Shown here: piece by piece, positions 8,301-9,085 of the stretch
Layout of the letters: the number at the start of each line of letters is the position of its first letter
How positions within the stretch are numbered: the first letter of the stretch is position 1
Assembly: GCA_947630465.1 (NCBI GenBank)
Contig: CANRHT010000076.1
Span: 1-9,085, forward strand
Length of the DNA stretch: 9,085 nt
Direction: 5' to 3'
Source: an uncultured Pseudomonadaceae bacterium
GTDB taxonomy: Bacteria; Pseudomonadota; Gammaproteobacteria; Pseudomonadales; Pseudomonadaceae
Made by a program: the position numbers and the translations under genes
The notes under the pieces: generated by a model
Seen by the model: the letters and a program-made list of their open reading frames with translations, nothing else
Told to the model about the DNA's origin: nothing
Database searches by the model: none

Positions 8301-8871
8301 AAGCGACGGTTGGCTGGCGCGCCTGTGCCTTATCAGGATTGACTTGCGGCTGCCCTTCAATTTGCCGTAGTTGATCATCACCGTTAGCCCAGTCTTTTAG
8401 CCAATCAGCACGATACACTTGGTACTGATCAAATAAGTCAGCTAAGCGCTCCGCCAACTGATAACGCTTGCGCAAATCAGGATCATCACCCAAAAAATGC
8501 TGCAGCGGCGCAAATACGGGTTGCCCGACGACCTTTGGTAATAAACGCATTAACCGCCACGTCAGCGGTGCCTTATCAAAGGGTGAACTTTTAGCAATGG
8601 TGTCTGTACCCAATACTTGACGATACATTTGCCATAAAAAACGTGCGGGCAAACCCACTTGTAAACCGGCAGCAATCCCGCAGCCGTTGTCATCTGCCAA
8701 AGCCAATTTCAGCCACTGCGCAATACCATTGCTTTGCACTAAAATATGTTCGTTTTCTAAGACATTCAGCGGATTAATCTTCGTCCATTGCACGACTAAA
8801 TCGCGTAACTCTTCTAAATGGTTACTATGTGCCACGATAAAGCCGGGCTGAATTTGTTGAGTGGTTGACAT
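5353..8871 (-). CDS. recC: RecBCD subunit RecC, scaffold and Chi-recognition subunit
   Basis: RecC holds RecB and RecD together, carries the pin that splits the duplex, and reads Chi in the 3'-ended strand through a tunnel formed by its degenerate helicase domains. The protein has 1172 residues against 1122 in E. coli. Conserved blocks are ILVQSNGIAQWLKLALA (43-59), ADLFDQYQVYRADWL (from about 144), QREVEVLHDQLL, RDIIVMVPDIN (about 423-433), LLDVPALRARF, RMLLGYAM, PMRAIPFRMVCLLGMNDGDYPR (686-707), FDLM (714-717) and GDRSRREDDRYLLLEALLSA. No intact Walker A is seen, as expected for this catalytically dead helicase fold. Most E. coli Chi-tunnel residues have identical counterparts: Gln46, Gln52, Leu74, Trp80, Asp145, Leu146, Asp148, Arg154 and Arg212. 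Asn48 stands in place of Thr40. The start at 8871 is the only ATG, GTG or TTG in frame between the preceding in-frame stop (TAA at 8971-8973) and the conserved N-terminal block, and has an AGGA seven bases upstream. It is the first gene of the operon. Confidence 0.98.
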   Translation of the reverse strand: MSTTQQIQPGFIVAHSNHLEELRDLVVQWTKINPLNVLENEHILVQSNGIAQWLKLALADDNGCGIAAGLQVGLPARFLWQMYRQVLGTDTIAKSSPFDKAPLTWRLMRLLPKVVGQPVFAPLQHFLGDDPDLRKRYQLAERLADLFDQYQVYRADWLKDWANGDDQLRQIEGQPQVNPDKAQARQPTVAWQAALWRLLIDDIGEEAIYSSRAAVHPRFMAAMQAMDTAPAGLPRRIVVFGISSLPAQMVDALAAISRFSQVMLCVHNPCQYHWADIVEDKQLLRHEYRRQSRKQGFPEVLSIEQLHQFAHPLLAAWGKQGRDYINLLDQHDELESYRAQFQNNGQRVDMFEDGKTATILEQLHNDMLHLRPLADTKTHWPAVDPQTDQSLRFHITHSAQREVEVLHDQLLAHFNADPTLKPRDIIVMVPDINSYAPYIQAVFAQYARDDLRYMPFTLSDQAEQSTEPLLIALHALLRLPESRLTVTDIMSLLDVPALRARFAIDEAHLPILQDWLTGAGVRWGLNAKHREDFKLPHGLAQNTWDFGLQRMLLGYAMGNSDAYADIQPYDEVGGLNAALIGPLTHFLDALQTLHEQLSAVQSFTQWHSIFLALLEQFFISDNDSEYLLVQRLREGCQQWYQLCMDAELDEPLTLAVAREAWLSNVDSDHLSQRFLAGSINFCTLMPMRAIPFRMVCLLGMNDGDYPRVQAPLDFDLMGSDYRPGDRSRREDDRYLLLEALLSAREKLHISWVGRSVRDNTERPPSVLVAQLRDHLSSGWHIAGEQSLLDALTTVHPLQPFSQHYFNDDNFKGEIFNHDNAPTGLFTYAAEWAALHQPYDGATSTAALAQFVPSGSMTPELLQRFLRDPVKHFFTERLKVHLDQAELELFEDEPFALNGLQRYSLQEALLNAGKHAPLDADVSMVLEQHSEKLQRSGALPMCAFGDEVRNELIAPLLEQLQHYRAVCQAWPHEEDTARIIDIQHAHIHLQGWLGGLRRAGQQGQTATSYARIELIPGKINKGKERSWHRLLKPWVQHVLINASGTPAQTLIIAQESSIAFSSLTQENAVQIVQQWLECWYSGLNAPIPVAFKTAMALLSEQAAGKEGSGKAKSVYEGGFQNTGEVEQSAALARQYPTYADLTDDETFADWAALLYESLLNANILKLERQGDSL
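5364..5368 (-). promoter_or_regulatory. Ribosome binding site of recB
   Basis: AGGAG (in AAGGAG) on the minus strand lies within the last codons of recC, seven bases before the recB ATG at 5356. The recC stop (TGA 5355-5353) and the recB start share ATGA. A ribosome ending recC is therefore placed to restart on recB. Confidence 0.8.
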
Positions 8872-8878
8872 CGAGACA

Positions 8879-8882
8879 TCCT
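8879..8882 (-). promoter_or_regulatory. Ribosome binding site of recC
   Basis: A short AGGA on the minus strand sits seven bases before the recC ATG at 8871. It is weaker than the AGGAG sites of recB and recD, which fits a low-expression operon. An ATG that begins within this stretch (8879-8877) is out of frame with recC and is unlikely to be used. Confidence 0.55.
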
Positions 8883-9001
8883 GTGCAGTTTTTCTGAGTG
8901 TGCCATGTTCATGCGACAGTCGGTGACGCGTGCTTATAGACGCGCTGTGACCTGTGTGGTGCAGGATACTTTACTTGAGGATAGTTTTTCGACCAATGTC
9001 T

Positions 9002-9015
9002 AAATGGCGCTATTT
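9002..9015. repeat. Imperfect 14-base palindrome upstream of recC
   Basis: The plus strand reads AAATGGCGCTATTT, in which six of seven base pairs are symmetric; the only mismatch is 9006 against 9011. It lies about 130 bases before the recC start. It could be a protein-binding site, but a palindrome of this quality arises by chance in 200 bases roughly one time in four by my estimate, so no function is assigned. Confidence 0.3.
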
Positions 9016-9085
9016 CAGTAAGCGTGTTTAAGTTCATCAGTCACAACACTAATAATATGACTCATACCATCCGCACCACGGAGAA

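Larger units (their letters stand above)
8872..9085. other. Upstream region of recCBD, no convincing gene
   Basis: This 214-base stretch precedes recC and must hold, or lead to, the operon promoter. No strong promoter is visible. The best minus-strand pair is TTGGTC (8996-8991), a 17-base spacer and TAAAGT (8973-8968), which match the sigma-70 consensus at three and four of six positions. A TATAAG (8938-8933) has no good -35 partner. An imperfect 14-base palindrome lies at 9002-9015 and a short inverted repeat CGCGT/ACGCG at 8927-8944. At the right edge the plus strand ends in CACGGAGAA, which could be the ribosome site of a divergent gene starting outside the window. On the minus strand a 22-codon open frame ends at TGA 9017-9015 and could instead be the tail of an upstream gene. 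The sequence does not decide between these. Confidence 0.5.

Noticed and set aside
8927..8944. CGCGT/ACGCG inverted repeat as a terminator or operator
   Set aside because: The stem has only five pairs with an eight-base loop and no following T-run in either direction, so it is not a credible terminator, and chance explains it.
8945..8965. CRP-like site around TGTGACCTGTGTGG
   Set aside because: Only the TGTGA half is present; the TCACA half does not follow at the required spacing.
8933..8996. Sigma-70 promoter for recC (TTGGTC/TAAAGT or TATAAG)
   Set aside because: The hexamer matches are three and four of six for the first pair, and TATAAG lacks a partner. They are too weak to report as a promoter.
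1..9085. Defence island, prophage, CRISPR or other new system
   Set aside because: All but 214 bases are accounted for by recC, recB and recD. RecBCD does degrade phage DNA, but nothing else defence-related is present.

Overview
The window is almost entirely a recBCD operon, read right to left on the minus strand. It encodes RecBCD (exonuclease V), the bacterial machine that processes double-strand DNA ends and loads RecA. recC (8871 to 5353) and recB (5356 to 1640) are complete. recD starts at 1643 and runs off the left edge after 547 codons, with an estimated 150 residues missing.

Organism: the proteins are of the RecBCD type found mainly in Gammaproteobacteria, not AddAB. The recC-recB-recD order has no ptrA between recC and recB, unlike E. 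coli. RecC carries an NGIAQWLKLALA stretch near its N-terminus that I associate, from memory, with pseudomonads, and all three proteins are longer than their E. coli counterparts. Base composition looks close to 50% GC by eye, which would be low for classical Pseudomonas. A moderate-GC member of the Pseudomonadales or a relative is my best guess; this is inference.

Layout: 1-1643 is recD (minus, 3' partial); 1640-5356 is recB; 5353-8871 is recC; 8872-9085 is a 214-base upstream region with no convincing gene. Both gene junctions are 4-base ATGA overlaps, each preceded by a good AGGAG ribosome binding site, so the three subunits are probably translationally coupled and made in matched amounts.

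How the genes work together (established for E. coli RecBCD): RecB is a 3'-5' helicase with a C-terminal nuclease domain. RecD is a faster 5'-3' helicase. RecC holds the complex together, splits the strands and scans one of them for Chi. After Chi recognition the nuclease is reprogrammed and RecA is loaded for recombination. The catalytic motifs visible in RecB and in the sequenced part of RecD are intact, so the system looks functional.

I see no CRISPR array, RNA gene, insertion sequence, phage gene or previously undescribed system. The points worth checking are modest: a substitution at one Chi-tunnel position in RecC, Chi-like octamers, and the ambiguous sequence at the right edge.
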